This document shows, piece after piece, positions 30,338 to 38,807 of a DNA stretch of 40,987 nt. The stretch covers positions 1 to 40,987 of the forward strand of contig SKHA01000205.1 in the NCBI GenBank assembly GCA_007117185.1, read 5' to 3'. Below the pieces are notes generated by a model, which made no database searches, was not told where the DNA came from, and worked only from the letters and a program-made list of their open reading frames with translations. The first letter of the stretch is position 1; every line of letters starts with the position of its first letter. The stretch is from Spirochaeta sp. Lineage in GTDB: Bacteria > Spirochaetota > Spirochaetia > DSM-27196 > Alkalispirochaetaceae. A program made the position numbers and the translations under genes.

Positions 30338-30370
30338 CTGAAGGTCAGCCCTGAAGGTCAGCCCTGAAGG
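30338..30370. repeat. 13-bp tandem repeat over the acyltransferase stop
   Basis: CTGAAGGTCAGCC at 30338-30350 and 30351-30363, then a partial third copy CTGAAGG to 30370. The minus-strand stop codon (30358-30360) lies in the second copy. Confidence 0.8.
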
Positions 30371-31596
30371 TGATGTACCGCCAGGTTCCACTTGTAGGTA
30401 TTACCCCGGGGATCGATGGTGGAGATGCGAAACAGGCTGTGGTCAGCGTAGAACTCAAGGTGCTCGTTGTTCTGAACGTTCATCCCCTCGATCTGCTCCA
30501 GCGAAAAGGTGACCGTCCCGCCGTTGTCCAGGGACGCTTCCAGGCGGTCCCGGTACAGCCGCATCGTTCCGGTGCCCAGCTCCTTCAGGGGCATCGTCTT
30601 GTACCCTTCCCGAATCAGGACCGCCGGTTCTTCCAGCAGGCAGAAATCCCGAGACGCTCCCTGGCGGTCCAGAAATGCGAGGAACTCCTCCCGCTGCCAG
30701 ACGTTCCACTCCCGCACCGTCTGGAACCGGGTCTCTCCCCGGTGGGCCTTGAAGAACCCCTGGGGGGTGAATCGCACGGTTTGACCGCAATGGTCACAAA
30801 TGACCCGACTTCCTTCGGACCTGAGGGTGCCGATACGGCGGCACTCAGGACAGATGAACAGGACCCGCTCCAGGTACTCCGCCAGGCCGGGCCCGATGTA
30901 GTGGGTTCGTGCTTCCTGCTGCCAGTCAAAGGCGTCAGCTGAGAGCTCTTCCTGGACCCTGGCGTTGATCTGGTCCAGGGACATCGCTTTCAGCTGCGGC
31001 GGGTCGAGGATGCGCTTGAAGACCACCTCGATGCGTCCCCGGCGAAAGCGCCGGGCCCAGCGGGGCCAGGAGAGGTAGGCGCCGCGGATCAACGCCGCGT
31101 ACACCGGAATCTTCAGTGACTTGATCAGCTTGTCGGTGGCCCGAATCAGCGGCAGCTGATGGCCGTCCCAACTGCTCTGCCCCTCCGGAAAGATACCGAT
31201 GATCCCCCCGGCCAGCTTCGCGTTGACAATCTTCTTGACCGTGTCCAGGTCGGAGATCGCCTTGGTCTTGGGTATTGCCCCGGTAAGACCCAGCAGAAAG
31301 GACATCACCGGAGAGCGGAACTGTGAGTCAGAGACCACGAAGTGAATCGGTTTATTGACGAACATCCCCATGATCAGCGGATCGATGACGGCGCTGTGGT
31401 TGATCAGCAGAACGAAGGGTCCCCGGGCGCGAAGGATGACATTGTGGTTAACCGGGTGAACACGAAAGAGCGGTCGCAGAACCCATCGCACCAGCACCCT
31501 CAAAAAGCGATGGACGTATACGTTGACGTGAATCTTGCGTTTTTCCCGGCGGCGGTCCCGTCGTATTCGACGAAGTTGTCGTTTTGAATGTTCCAC
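30358..31596 (-). CDS. PlsC-type acyltransferase with zinc ribbon and C-terminal domain
   Basis: A 412-aa protein. Residues about 40-235 form a lysophosphatidate/glycerolipid acyltransferase domain, with the HX4D motif in NHSAVID (His67, Asp72) and IFPEGQSS (136-141, acceptor phosphate site). A zinc ribbon follows: CPEC at 249-252 and CDHC at 267-270. The last 140 residues are an unrecognised beta-rich domain. A basic N-terminus (RRIRRDRRREKRK) suits membrane attachment. Acylates a lipid phosphate, probably in phospholipid synthesis; the zinc ribbon is an unusual addition. GTG 31596 has AAGGA 9 nt upstream and TATAAT above it. The frame stays open far upstream, but only inside the divergent lnt. 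Confidence 0.82.
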   Translation of the reverse strand: MEHSKRQLRRIRRDRRREKRKIHVNVYVHRFLRVLVRWVLRPLFRVHPVNHNVILRARGPFVLLINHSAVIDPLIMGMFVNKPIHFVVSDSQFRSPVMSFLLGLTGAIPKTKAISDLDTVKKIVNAKLAGGIIGIFPEGQSSWDGHQLPLIRATDKLIKSLKIPVYAALIRGAYLSWPRWARRFRRGRIEVVFKRILDPPQLKAMSLDQINARVQEELSADAFDWQQEARTHYIGPGLAEYLERVLFICPECRRIGTLRSEGSRVICDHCGQTVRFTPQGFFKAHRGETRFQTVREWNVWQREEFLAFLDRQGASRDFCLLEEPAVLIREGYKTMPLKELGTGTMRLYRDRLEASLDNGGTVTFSLEQIEGMNVQNNEHLEFYADHSLFRISTIDPRGNTYKWNLAVHHLQG

Positions 31597-31621
31597 AGAG
31601 TCGATCCTTGTCGGTATTATA
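31592..31621. promoter_or_regulatory. Ultra-compact divergent promoter (plsC-like / lnt)
   Basis: Plus: TCCACA (31592-31597), 17-nt spacer, TATTAT (31615-31620), 6 nt to ATG 31627. Minus: perfect TATAAT is the complement of 31616-31621, with GTG 31596 beyond a leader of about 13 nt; its -35 is weak. The lnt -35 covers the start codon of the acyltransferase. Confidence 0.5.
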
Positions 31622-31626
31622 GGTGG

Positions 31627-33720
31627 ATGACTGGTAAAACGGAATACCCACACACCCTCCTCCAGGCGGCGGTGGTTATTGGCGGGGCCCTGGTTGCCCT
31701 GCTCACCGCCTTTGCCCCGGGGTACTCCATCGCACCGGTGGGCGTGGGAGACACCTTTCTCCTCTCCTGGCTGGCGCTGCACCTTCTGTGGGGGCTCTCG
31801 CTGCTGGTGCGGGACCCCCGTCGACCGGTACCCTGGGCAGACCTGGCCCCGGCTGCGGAAGGACTCTTCTTCTACGGCTTCTTCCTGCTTCTCTTCGCGT
31901 ACATCTTTGCCCTCAACGCCAACATGGACTACGTACAGCGCTTCATTGAGAGCGGTGGCAACCTGCAGATCGCCCTGGATACCCGAACGGAGCGGCGTAT
32001 CGCCCTGGTGCGGTATCTCCCCCTGCTGCTGATTGATCTGGGGATCTGGCTGGTCGCGTCGAGACACCGTCAGGGCCGGGGGAGACTGATCAGGTGGTCC
32101 CCCCTGCTGATCCTGCTGGCGGTGGCGCTGACGGTGCTGGCGATGCCCAACGCCCTTAATCTGGACGGGTGGGGCTTCCTTGGCTGGGTAGCCATGGTTC
32201 CCCTCTTCCTGGTGATGCGCCAGCAGACCCGTCGGGGTAATCCCGGGCGGGCGATCTGGTATGGAGTCCTCTACGGCGTTCTCTTCACCCTCACGGGAAA
32301 TTTCTGGCTGGGTACGTTCAACCTGGTCTCCCTGCAGGCAGTGGGGATCATCTTTCTGGGGTTCTACGCGGTGCTGATGCCCCTGCTTGTCCTCGGGCTC
32401 ATGCGGGCGCCTCGTCGGATGCTGGCACTGGTTATTCCCCTCGGGTGGACTGCCTGGGAACTGTTCCGCAGCAGCGGCTTTCTCGGTTACCCATGGCTGC
32501 TGGTGGCCCACAGCCAGTACCGCGCTATTCCACTGATCCAGGTTGCCCAGTGGGGTGGGGTCTGGCTGGTGAGCCTGTTGGTACTGGTGGTGAACAGTCT
32601 GGTGGCCGAGCTCATCCTGGCGATGATGGATCGCCGGGGTGGGCTGCGCCGTCGGCTGCTGGTCATCGCTGCGATTCCGGCGGTGGCCTCCGGCCTCGGA
32701 GCACTGCTGTTGCTGCAGCTGCCGCCAGCGGCTGAAGGAGGTCAGCAGGATACGGTGCGCCTTGCCCTGGTCCAGCAGAATACAGACCCCCGGAAACACG
32801 AATACGCAGACACCCTGGAATCGCTGCAGCGGCTCACCATGGAAGCGCTGGAGCACAACCCGGACATGGTTGTGTGGTCCGAGACGGCGTTCGTCCCCAA
32901 TATCAGGCGCTGGTCCGGGGAGGACCCCCGTCGGTACAGCCTGGCCCGACTGGTGCAGGAGTTCACCGCCTGGCAGGAGTCCATAGGTACCTGGCTGCTT
33001 ACCGGAAACGACGACTACGCCCGGGTCTTTGACGAGGACGGCCGTGAGGTAGAGCGGCACAGCTTCAACGCCGCGGTGCTCCTTGACGACACCGGCGGCC
33101 GCCGGGAAACATACCACAAGATCAAACTGGTGCCCTTCACCGAGCACTTCCCCTTCGAGGAGCAGCTGCCGTGGATTTACCACATGCTGCTGGACTTCGA
33201 CGTCGCCTTCTGGACACCAGGGACGGAGCGGGTGATCTTTGAACACCCCCGGTTCCGCTTCGCTACCCCCATCTGCTTTGAAGATGTTTTCCCCGAGGAG
33301 GTCCGGCAGTTTGCTCTGGCGGGGATGCAGGTGATCGTCAATATCTCCAACGACTACTGGTCACTGCAGGAGACGGCGGCCCAGCAGCATTTTGTGGCCT
33401 CGTTGTTTCGGACCATTGAACTGCGCCGCCCCATGGTGCGTTCCACCGCCAGCGGGGTCACCGCCCACGTGGACGCTACCGGGCGCATCCTGGCCACCGT
33501 ACCGCAGTACTCCGAGCAGATCCTCATCGCCGACGTCGCTGTACCCCCAGCGGACGCGCCGCCCACTCTCTACCAGCGCCTGGGCGACTGGGTTCCCTGG
33601 ACGGCGGGGATACTCTTTCTGCTTATCAGCTTCGTCGTGCCCGCCGGCGCTGCTTTCGTCGGGAAGCGGCCCGGGAAGGAGCGTCAGCGGGAACAAAGGT
33701 CTCCACCCGGGGATTCCTGA
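31627..33720 (+). CDS. lnt: Apolipoprotein N-acyltransferase with N-terminal extension
   Basis: Adds the third acyl chain to lipoproteins in the inner membrane. The C-terminal carbon-nitrogen hydrolase domain holds the triad Glu419 (VWSETAF), Lys498 (YHKIKLVPF) and Cys550 (TPICFEDVF). The standard Lnt membrane part starts near residue 170 (LAMPNALNLDGWGFLGWVAMVPLF). About 165 residues with four extra membrane segments precede it, so the protein has 697 aa against about 510 in E. coli. ATG 31627 is chosen over ATG 31588, which precedes the promoter and overlaps the divergent gene. The 3' end overlaps lgt by 95 nt, tail to tail. Confidence 0.92.
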   Translation: MTGKTEYPHTLLQAAVVIGGALVALLTAFAPGYSIAPVGVGDTFLLSWLALHLLWGLSLLVRDPRRPVPWADLAPAAEGLFFYGFFLLLFAYIFALNANMDYVQRFIESGGNLQIALDTRTERRIALVRYLPLLLIDLGIWLVASRHRQGRGRLIRWSPLLILLAVALTVLAMPNALNLDGWGFLGWVAMVPLFLVMRQQTRRGNPGRAIWYGVLYGVLFTLTGNFWLGTFNLVSLQAVGIIFLGFYAVLMPLLVLGLMRAPRRMLALVIPLGWTAWELFRSSGFLGYPWLLVAHSQYRAIPLIQVAQWGGVWLVSLLVLVVNSLVAELILAMMDRRGGLRRRLLVIAAIPAVASGLGALLLLQLPPAAEGGQQDTVRLALVQQNTDPRKHEYADTLESLQRLTMEALEHNPDMVVWSETAFVPNIRRWSGEDPRRYSLARLVQEFTAWQESIGTWLLTGNDDYARVFDEDGREVERHSFNAAVLLDDTGGRRETYHKIKLVPFTEHFPFEEQLPWIYHMLLDFDVAFWTPGTERVIFEHPRFRFATPICFEDVFPEEVRQFALAGMQVIVNISNDYWSLQETAAQQHFVASLFRTIELRRPMVRSTASGVTAHVDATGRILATVPQYSEQILIADVAVPPADAPPTLYQRLGDWVPWTAGILFLLISFVVPAGAAFVGKRPGKERQREQRSPPGDS

Positions 33721-34666
33721 GGGACCACGCCCGAAAGATCAGCAGCACCACAACCCCGGAGAGCGCCATCAACAGGCTCAGCAGCTGCCCCATCGTCAGG
33801 TTCAGCGGCGAGAGGAGCAGCCAGTTGGGGTTGTTGGCGGGACCCCACTGGATCACGAAATCGATCCCCGGATCGGGAGCGCGGAAGTACTCCGCCACGA
33901 ACCGCGCCAGGGCGTACCCCACCAGGTAGACCCCGACCATGAACCCCTTGAAGGGGCGTCGCGGTCGGAGGATGAACCACATCACCGCCCACAGAAGCAC
34001 CCCCTCCAGAAACGCCTCGTAGAGTTGCGACGGGTGTCGCGGCAGGTTGACGAAACTCTGCCCGACGATATCGATCCCCGTCTCTGCGGCGATCTGTTGC
34101 ACCGCCGGGTGAGAGGTTGGTACCGGCGCTGCGTTGGGGAAGAGGATGCCCCAGGATGAGCTGGTGATGCGGCCGTAGAGCTCGCGGTTGATGAAGTTAC
34201 CCAGGCGGCCAAAGGTGTACCCCAAAGGGATGGCGGTGGTGAAAATATCGCCCATCTCCAGGACCTCGATCTTTTTGACCTTGCAGTAGGCCACGAAGGC
34301 GATCACCGCGCCGATCAACCCGCCGTGGTAGCTCATTCCCTGCAGGCCGGTGAAGTTCATCTGGCTGTCGAAGGGCCAGAAGATGAGCCACGGCCGGGCC
34401 AGGTACCGCCCGGTGGTATCGTACAGCAGCGCCGCCAGGAATCGAGCGCCCAGAAGCAGTCCGATGATCGTCCAGAAGAACAGGTTTACCAGGTCATCCT
34501 CGCTGACCGAGCGGCTCAGAGAGAGCATCTTCCGGTTGATCAGCCGGCGGGTGAGGACCCAGGTGAGTCCGAAGGCGACAAGGTACATCATGCCGTACCA
34601 GCGCAGGGGAAGCCCCGGTATGATCTCCGGTGTCAACCAGCGGGGAAAGTCGGTATATAACAGCAC
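33626..34666 (-). CDS. lgt: Prolipoprotein diacylglyceryl transferase
   Basis: Transfers diacylglycerol to the lipobox cysteine, the first step of lipoprotein maturation. A 346-aa polytopic membrane protein with the signature GRLGNFINRELYGR, the essential MSYHGGLIGA block and RHPSQLYE. The C-terminus extends about 35 residues past the last helix as a basic tail (ASRRKQRRRARRS). GTG 34666 is favoured, because AGGAG lies 8 nt upstream; GTG 34672 would leave only 2 nt. It is the last gene of the operon with the MinD-like and FapA genes, and its 3' end overlaps that of lnt. Confidence 0.94.
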   Translation of the reverse strand: MLLYTDFPRWLTPEIIPGLPLRWYGMMYLVAFGLTWVLTRRLINRKMLSLSRSVSEDDLVNLFFWTIIGLLLGARFLAALLYDTTGRYLARPWLIFWPFDSQMNFTGLQGMSYHGGLIGAVIAFVAYCKVKKIEVLEMGDIFTTAIPLGYTFGRLGNFINRELYGRITSSSWGILFPNAAPVPTSHPAVQQIAAETGIDIVGQSFVNLPRHPSQLYEAFLEGVLLWAVMWFILRPRRPFKGFMVGVYLVGYALARFVAEYFRAPDPGIDFVIQWGPANNPNWLLLSPLNLTMGQLLSLLMALSGVVVLLIFRAWSLRNPRVETFVPADAPSRAASRRKQRRRARRS

Positions 34667-34668
34667 TG

Positions 34669-37662
34669 TCACTTCTCCTTCGATGTGTCTTTCAGATCCT
34701 GGATATCGATATTGCCGGTCTGGGGGTTGAACTCCACGGAAATACCCTTGCGAGAGGAGGTTACCTCGTAGATGCGTCCGTGGCTCTCGAAGACGGTTCC
34801 GCTGTGGACCGCTCCGTTGACAACCACCTTGCTGGGAAAATGCTGTTCGAAGCGTTCCCGCAGGGTGAACAGCCGCAGCCCCCGCTTTTCCATCAGCTTC
34901 AGGAGCTTCACCTTCTCCCGGCGCAGCTTCTCCAGGACGGCGGTCTTCTTCTCCCGTTCGGCCTGTCGCATCTCCCGGTCTATCCCCGAGATCCGCTGCT
35001 TTATCTTTTCAACTTCCTTCTCTTCCTTCTCGATCAGGTCACCGATGAGGTAGTCCTGACCGAAGGAGATGTGGGTGCGTACCCCCCGGCTCGAACCGAG
35101 GCTCTCCGCTTCGATCCCGTCGCGGGCGCGGATCTGCCCGCCCACGATGCGGCCCTGATCTCCCTGAAAGGTGATCCGACCGTTGCATTTGATCCGCGAG
35201 CGCACCAGAGCGCTCTTCAACACCACGTTGCCAACGGAGAGTACCGTGGCCAGCTCGACAAAGGGGCTGATAATGTTCTGTTTACTCCGCAGGACCGCTT
35301 TGCCGGCACCCTTGACGCCACCCTGGATCACGATGTCGCCATCCGAGGAGAGCAGGGCTCCCTCCACGCTTCCAGCGATCTTGATGTCTCCGGTGGCGAT
35401 GACGATGAACCCTGCCCGGACAGTACCGCCGATCAGCACCGACCCGGGAAAGCGGATGTTTCCGACGGAGAGATCCACATCGCCCTTGACGGTATGGGTA
35501 CTGACGATATCCAGCTTCTTGCCGTTTGAGAGCAGCTCCCCCTCTATGGAAGCGCGAATGACGATCGTCCCGTCCTCAAGCTCCTCCTTGGTCACGTTTT
35601 CGCCCAGCTCAAGGGCGGTGCCGCTCACCGTTTGCGCCGGGATGGCGTTTCCCAGCACATCAGAGCCCTCAACGGGGTCCTGATGCGATGGCAGAATACG
35701 ACAGATCTCCTGATTCTTTTCGACGGTGAGAATGGTGTTCAGGTTCCTGAAGTCCGCCGTTCCATCCTTGCGGATGCGTACCGAACCCCCTTCGTTGCCG
35801 TGAACCTGGAACTCCACCTGGTTTTCCGTCTGGTGGATAGGCTCCGTACCGGTGGCCACCGCCAGCTCGCGTACCACCGTTCCCGCTGCAGCAGCCTCCA
35901 GCGCTTTGGTGACCACTTCGTCGTCCAGACCGTAGACCACTCCGGCCCGTGCCAGCGCCGCGTCAACGTCCTCCCGGGAGAGTCGGCGACCGCTGCCGGC
36001 GCCCTCCTGGAGAGACAGGTACCCGGTCATCCGATCCGGGGAAATCTCCACCGCTATCGATGCGTCCTGGTGCGGCCGTACCCGCAGCAGCGTCTGCCCG
36101 TCCACCTCGGCCAGATCCAGAACTCCACCGGATGTGGAGATGATCCTGACATCCTTCTGCTGCAGGTTTTCAAAGAGGCGGATCTCCGGCTCCGGAGCGG
36201 GCTCTCCAGGAATGATTACCCCGTACACATCCATGCCGGACTCCCCCGGGGTTGGAGGGTCGAAGGTGCAGATCAATTGTTCCTTCTGTACCGGCGCAGT
36301 CTTTGTGATCATCTCTGCCGGGAAATCCTCCAGCGAGGGCAGATGCGCATCTCCGACAACGGCATCGGTGGCGTCCAGAACTTCCCGGAACTGTTGTACC
36401 TGCGCCCTGGTTTTCTCCGGCTTGTCAAAGGTGACGGCGAACTCCATCTGTCGCGTCGGCCCCGGTACCGCCGCCTGTCCTTCGCTCAGGACGTACCCGG
36501 TGAGGTCCATCTCGGCACTCTTGTAGAAACGGGTGATCTCGTCGCGAATCTTCTCGAGATCCAGATTCTTCAGTTTGCTGTCCCTGATCGCTGTGCCGAT
36601 TTCCCGGAGGGTCAGCCGTTTGCCCCGACCCTTACCCTTGTGAATATTGAGAACCGCAGTGAGCCTGTCTTCGCTCACCTCGATGTCGAAGGCGCCGTCC
36701 CGGGAGACGCTGATGGGAAAGGGTTCTCCCGGGGTGGGGCTCTGTTCCAGCAGCGCCGTGATCTCCGCAGCGTCCAGCAGCGACTCCCGGGGGTATTCCA
36801 ACTCCTCCGCCGCGCGGAGTATCTCCTGCGGGTCCGGCGGCGGTGCGGTCTCGCTCCCGGGGGTGTAGCTCAGAAGACAGGTGGCCCGATCGGGAGTGAG
36901 TTCCACCGACCAGGTGTGCTGCTTCCACCGCACCAGATCGGCCCAGTTGCGTCCCACCCGGACAAATCCGGCTGCGGTGGTGACCAGCGCGCCGTTGCGG
37001 ATCTCCAGTCCGTCTCCAGGGTAAAACCCGGGGTCCGGCAACGTACGCACCGGGATGGTACGCCCGTAGACATCACGACCGGGGATTCCCGGGGTATGCG
37101 GCGAGACCGGGCCCAACGGTGTGTTTTCGTCAGCCCAGAAACTTCGAATCACCGTCGGATCGATGAAGACCTTTTCCCTGGTTGAAACCGTTTCGGTCAC
37201 GGTGACCTTCTCGGTGGATGAGAGACCCAGAGCTCCCTTGCGGGTGACCTCCTTCTCCCGCTCCACCTGCTGGTGAACCGTCCGAAAGACCTCCGGCGGG
37301 TTCGCCTGGGCCAGAACTTCCTGTTGGGTCTGTTCTAGTTCCGGGGGAGTGGCTGTATCCACCCACCGCGGCTGCTCCGGTTCCGGGGGGATCGCCGTGA
37401 CCCCCTCCATGATCACCTCGTTTACCGGGCCGGCGGCCCTGGATGCGGTTCCAAGAAACGCCTGGAGAGTATCGTCTTCCGGCAGCGGCTTGACCTTTCT
37501 CTCCTGCAGCGCTGCCCGCAGCCGCGCTACGTCCCAGCTGTCCCCGTCCCCTGATTTCTCGAAGGTGAACTGTACGGTAAGGGGAGGGTCGCTGACGGTG
37601 ATCTTCAAGACACCGGTGACGGCGAGAGCGGCGCTGGATGATGTGTGTTTCTGTTCTGCCAT
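34669..37662 (-). CDS. FapA/DUF342 polymerising protein with triplicated modules
   Basis: A 997-aa cytoplasmic protein of the FapA (DUF342, flagellar assembly protein A) family. The C-terminal half has the right-handed beta-helix (about 720-870), a charged coiled coil (about 876-940) and a final beta segment. The N-terminal half is repetitive: strands of the type (V/I)xISPDRMTxxL start near 251, 326 and 536, and a GxDVYGxxIP loop recurs near 195, 476 and 667. It thus appears to contain three FapA N-terminal modules, where I expect one. ATG 37662 overlaps the previous stop as TGATG. Family members are reported to influence flagellum placement together with FlhG-type ATPases, so a polar or cytoskeletal scaffold role is plausible. 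Confidence 0.8.
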   Translation of the reverse strand: MAEQKHTSSSAALAVTGVLKITVSDPPLTVQFTFEKSGDGDSWDVARLRAALQERKVKPLPEDDTLQAFLGTASRAAGPVNEVIMEGVTAIPPEPEQPRWVDTATPPELEQTQQEVLAQANPPEVFRTVHQQVEREKEVTRKGALGLSSTEKVTVTETVSTREKVFIDPTVIRSFWADENTPLGPVSPHTPGIPGRDVYGRTIPVRTLPDPGFYPGDGLEIRNGALVTTAAGFVRVGRNWADLVRWKQHTWSVELTPDRATCLLSYTPGSETAPPPDPQEILRAAEELEYPRESLLDAAEITALLEQSPTPGEPFPISVSRDGAFDIEVSEDRLTAVLNIHKGKGRGKRLTLREIGTAIRDSKLKNLDLEKIRDEITRFYKSAEMDLTGYVLSEGQAAVPGPTRQMEFAVTFDKPEKTRAQVQQFREVLDATDAVVGDAHLPSLEDFPAEMITKTAPVQKEQLICTFDPPTPGESGMDVYGVIIPGEPAPEPEIRLFENLQQKDVRIISTSGGVLDLAEVDGQTLLRVRPHQDASIAVEISPDRMTGYLSLQEGAGSGRRLSREDVDAALARAGVVYGLDDEVVTKALEAAAAGTVVRELAVATGTEPIHQTENQVEFQVHGNEGGSVRIRKDGTADFRNLNTILTVEKNQEICRILPSHQDPVEGSDVLGNAIPAQTVSGTALELGENVTKEELEDGTIVIRASIEGELLSNGKKLDIVSTHTVKGDVDLSVGNIRFPGSVLIGGTVRAGFIVIATGDIKIAGSVEGALLSSDGDIVIQGGVKGAGKAVLRSKQNIISPFVELATVLSVGNVVLKSALVRSRIKCNGRITFQGDQGRIVGGQIRARDGIEAESLGSSRGVRTHISFGQDYLIGDLIEKEEKEVEKIKQRISGIDREMRQAEREKKTAVLEKLRREKVKLLKLMEKRGLRLFTLRERFEQHFPSKVVVNGAVHSGTVFESHGRIYEVTSSRKGISVEFNPQTGNIDIQDLKDTSKEK

Positions 37663-38807
37663 CAGATCGAGAACCCCTGATCAACCGCCGTGAGCAGCTT
37701 TTTTCGGTACAGGTCCAGCTGCCGGCGAAGCTGCGTAATTTCGTGCTGCTGGCTCTTGACCGTCTCGATCAGGTCTCCGGTGGAGAGCGTCCCAGTATCC
37801 AGCAGGTCCTCAATATAGCTTAGTTTACCCGCAAAATCCTGCTCTGCTTCCGCTTCGGCGGCCTCGAAGGAGTCGTTGATCACCTCCAGATCCAGTACGG
37901 ATTCGTCGGTATCCTCTTCCATTTGCAGGATCTTCTCGCAGATACGGTAGATCGCCTGAGAGAGAACCGACCCGGGCTTGTAGCGGATGATGGGCAGTCG
38001 TGCCCGCAGGGCAGTGTCCTGCAGTTCATCACGGTAGATTACCCCCAGGTGCAGCAGATCCAGGTCCAGGTACTGCTGGGTACTCCGGCGCAGGCGGTTG
38101 ACCTTCTCAGCATCCTTGGGATCATCGATCATGTTCATGATCAGCCGCGGCTGGAACGAACGCAGGGCTCGACGAAACCGCAGTCCCGCCTCAGAGTCGT
38201 GCGTGTCCAGCTCCCGGGCGATCTGGGGCAGATAGATCTGCCGTAACCCCGAGCGATCAGAAAAGAGCTCCTTCACGTACTTCGCTCCGGCTCCCCGGGT
38301 GCCCACAGCGCTCTGCAGAATGCGGAACGCGGCATTCTTGAGGAACAGATACGCGCTGACCGTGGCGGTGGGAGTGGGGTTTGTGCAAATGATCCCGTGG
38401 CTGGAAGTGAGAAAGAAGTCCAGGGTGGTCTGCCCCGTTCCCGCTCCGAGGTCGATGATGAGGTAGTCTGCATCCAGGGCGGTGAGCCGGCGAATGAGCA
38501 GGCGTTTTTGCGACGCGGTGAGGTTGGCCAGCCCGGGAATCTCCGCGTCTCCGGCGAGAAAGAGGAGGTTGGGTACGTCTGTCTGCTGCAGCAACGCGGT
38601 GATCTGATCCTTCGGTGAATCCAGAAAGGAACCGATTGACCCGGTGACGCTGGGCATTCCCAGAATGAGGTGGAGATTGGACCCACCCAGGTCAAGATCC
38701 GCCAGGACAACCCGCTTGCCCGCCTGAGCCAGCGCAATGGCCAGATTGGCGGCCACCAGCGACTTCCCCACTCCCCCTTTTCCACTGGCAACAGGCACAA
38801 TATGCAT
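37662..38807 (-). CDS. MinD/FlhG-type ParA ATPase
   Basis: A 381-aa SIMIBI ATPase with the deviant Walker A KGGVGKS (10-16) and LIIDLGAGTG as switch/Walker B region. A core of about 290 residues is followed by an acidic stretch and a C-terminal coiled coil (about 335-375, with ETVKSQQHEITQLRRQLDLYRKKLL). It lacks an obvious MinD membrane-targeting amphipathic helix at the very end. The FlhG/YlxH group controls flagellar number and position. Coupling to FapA through a TGATG overlap supports that role; this is inference. ATG 38807 has GGGAGG 7 nt upstream; the open frame further upstream is in the preceding gene's region. Confidence 0.85.
   Translation of the reverse strand: MHIVPVASGKGGVGKSLVAANLAIALAQAGKRVVLADLDLGGSNLHLILGMPSVTGSIGSFLDSPKDQITALLQQTDVPNLLFLAGDAEIPGLANLTASQKRLLIRRLTALDADYLIIDLGAGTGQTTLDFFLTSSHGIICTNPTPTATVSAYLFLKNAAFRILQSAVGTRGAGAKYVKELFSDRSGLRQIYLPQIARELDTHDSEAGLRFRRALRSFQPRLIMNMIDDPKDAEKVNRLRRSTQQYLDLDLLHLGVIYRDELQDTALRARLPIIRYKPGSVLSQAIYRICEKILQMEEDTDESVLDLEVINDSFEAAEAEAEQDFAGKLSYIEDLLDTGTLSTGDLIETVKSQQHEITQLRRQLDLYRKKLLTAVDQGFSI

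Noticed and set aside
31600..33246. Upstream extension of the acyltransferase frame by 550 codons
   Set aside because: It runs opposite lnt, with Gln/His/Pro-rich sequence; a GTG with Shine-Dalgarno and TATAAT at 31596 explains the true start.
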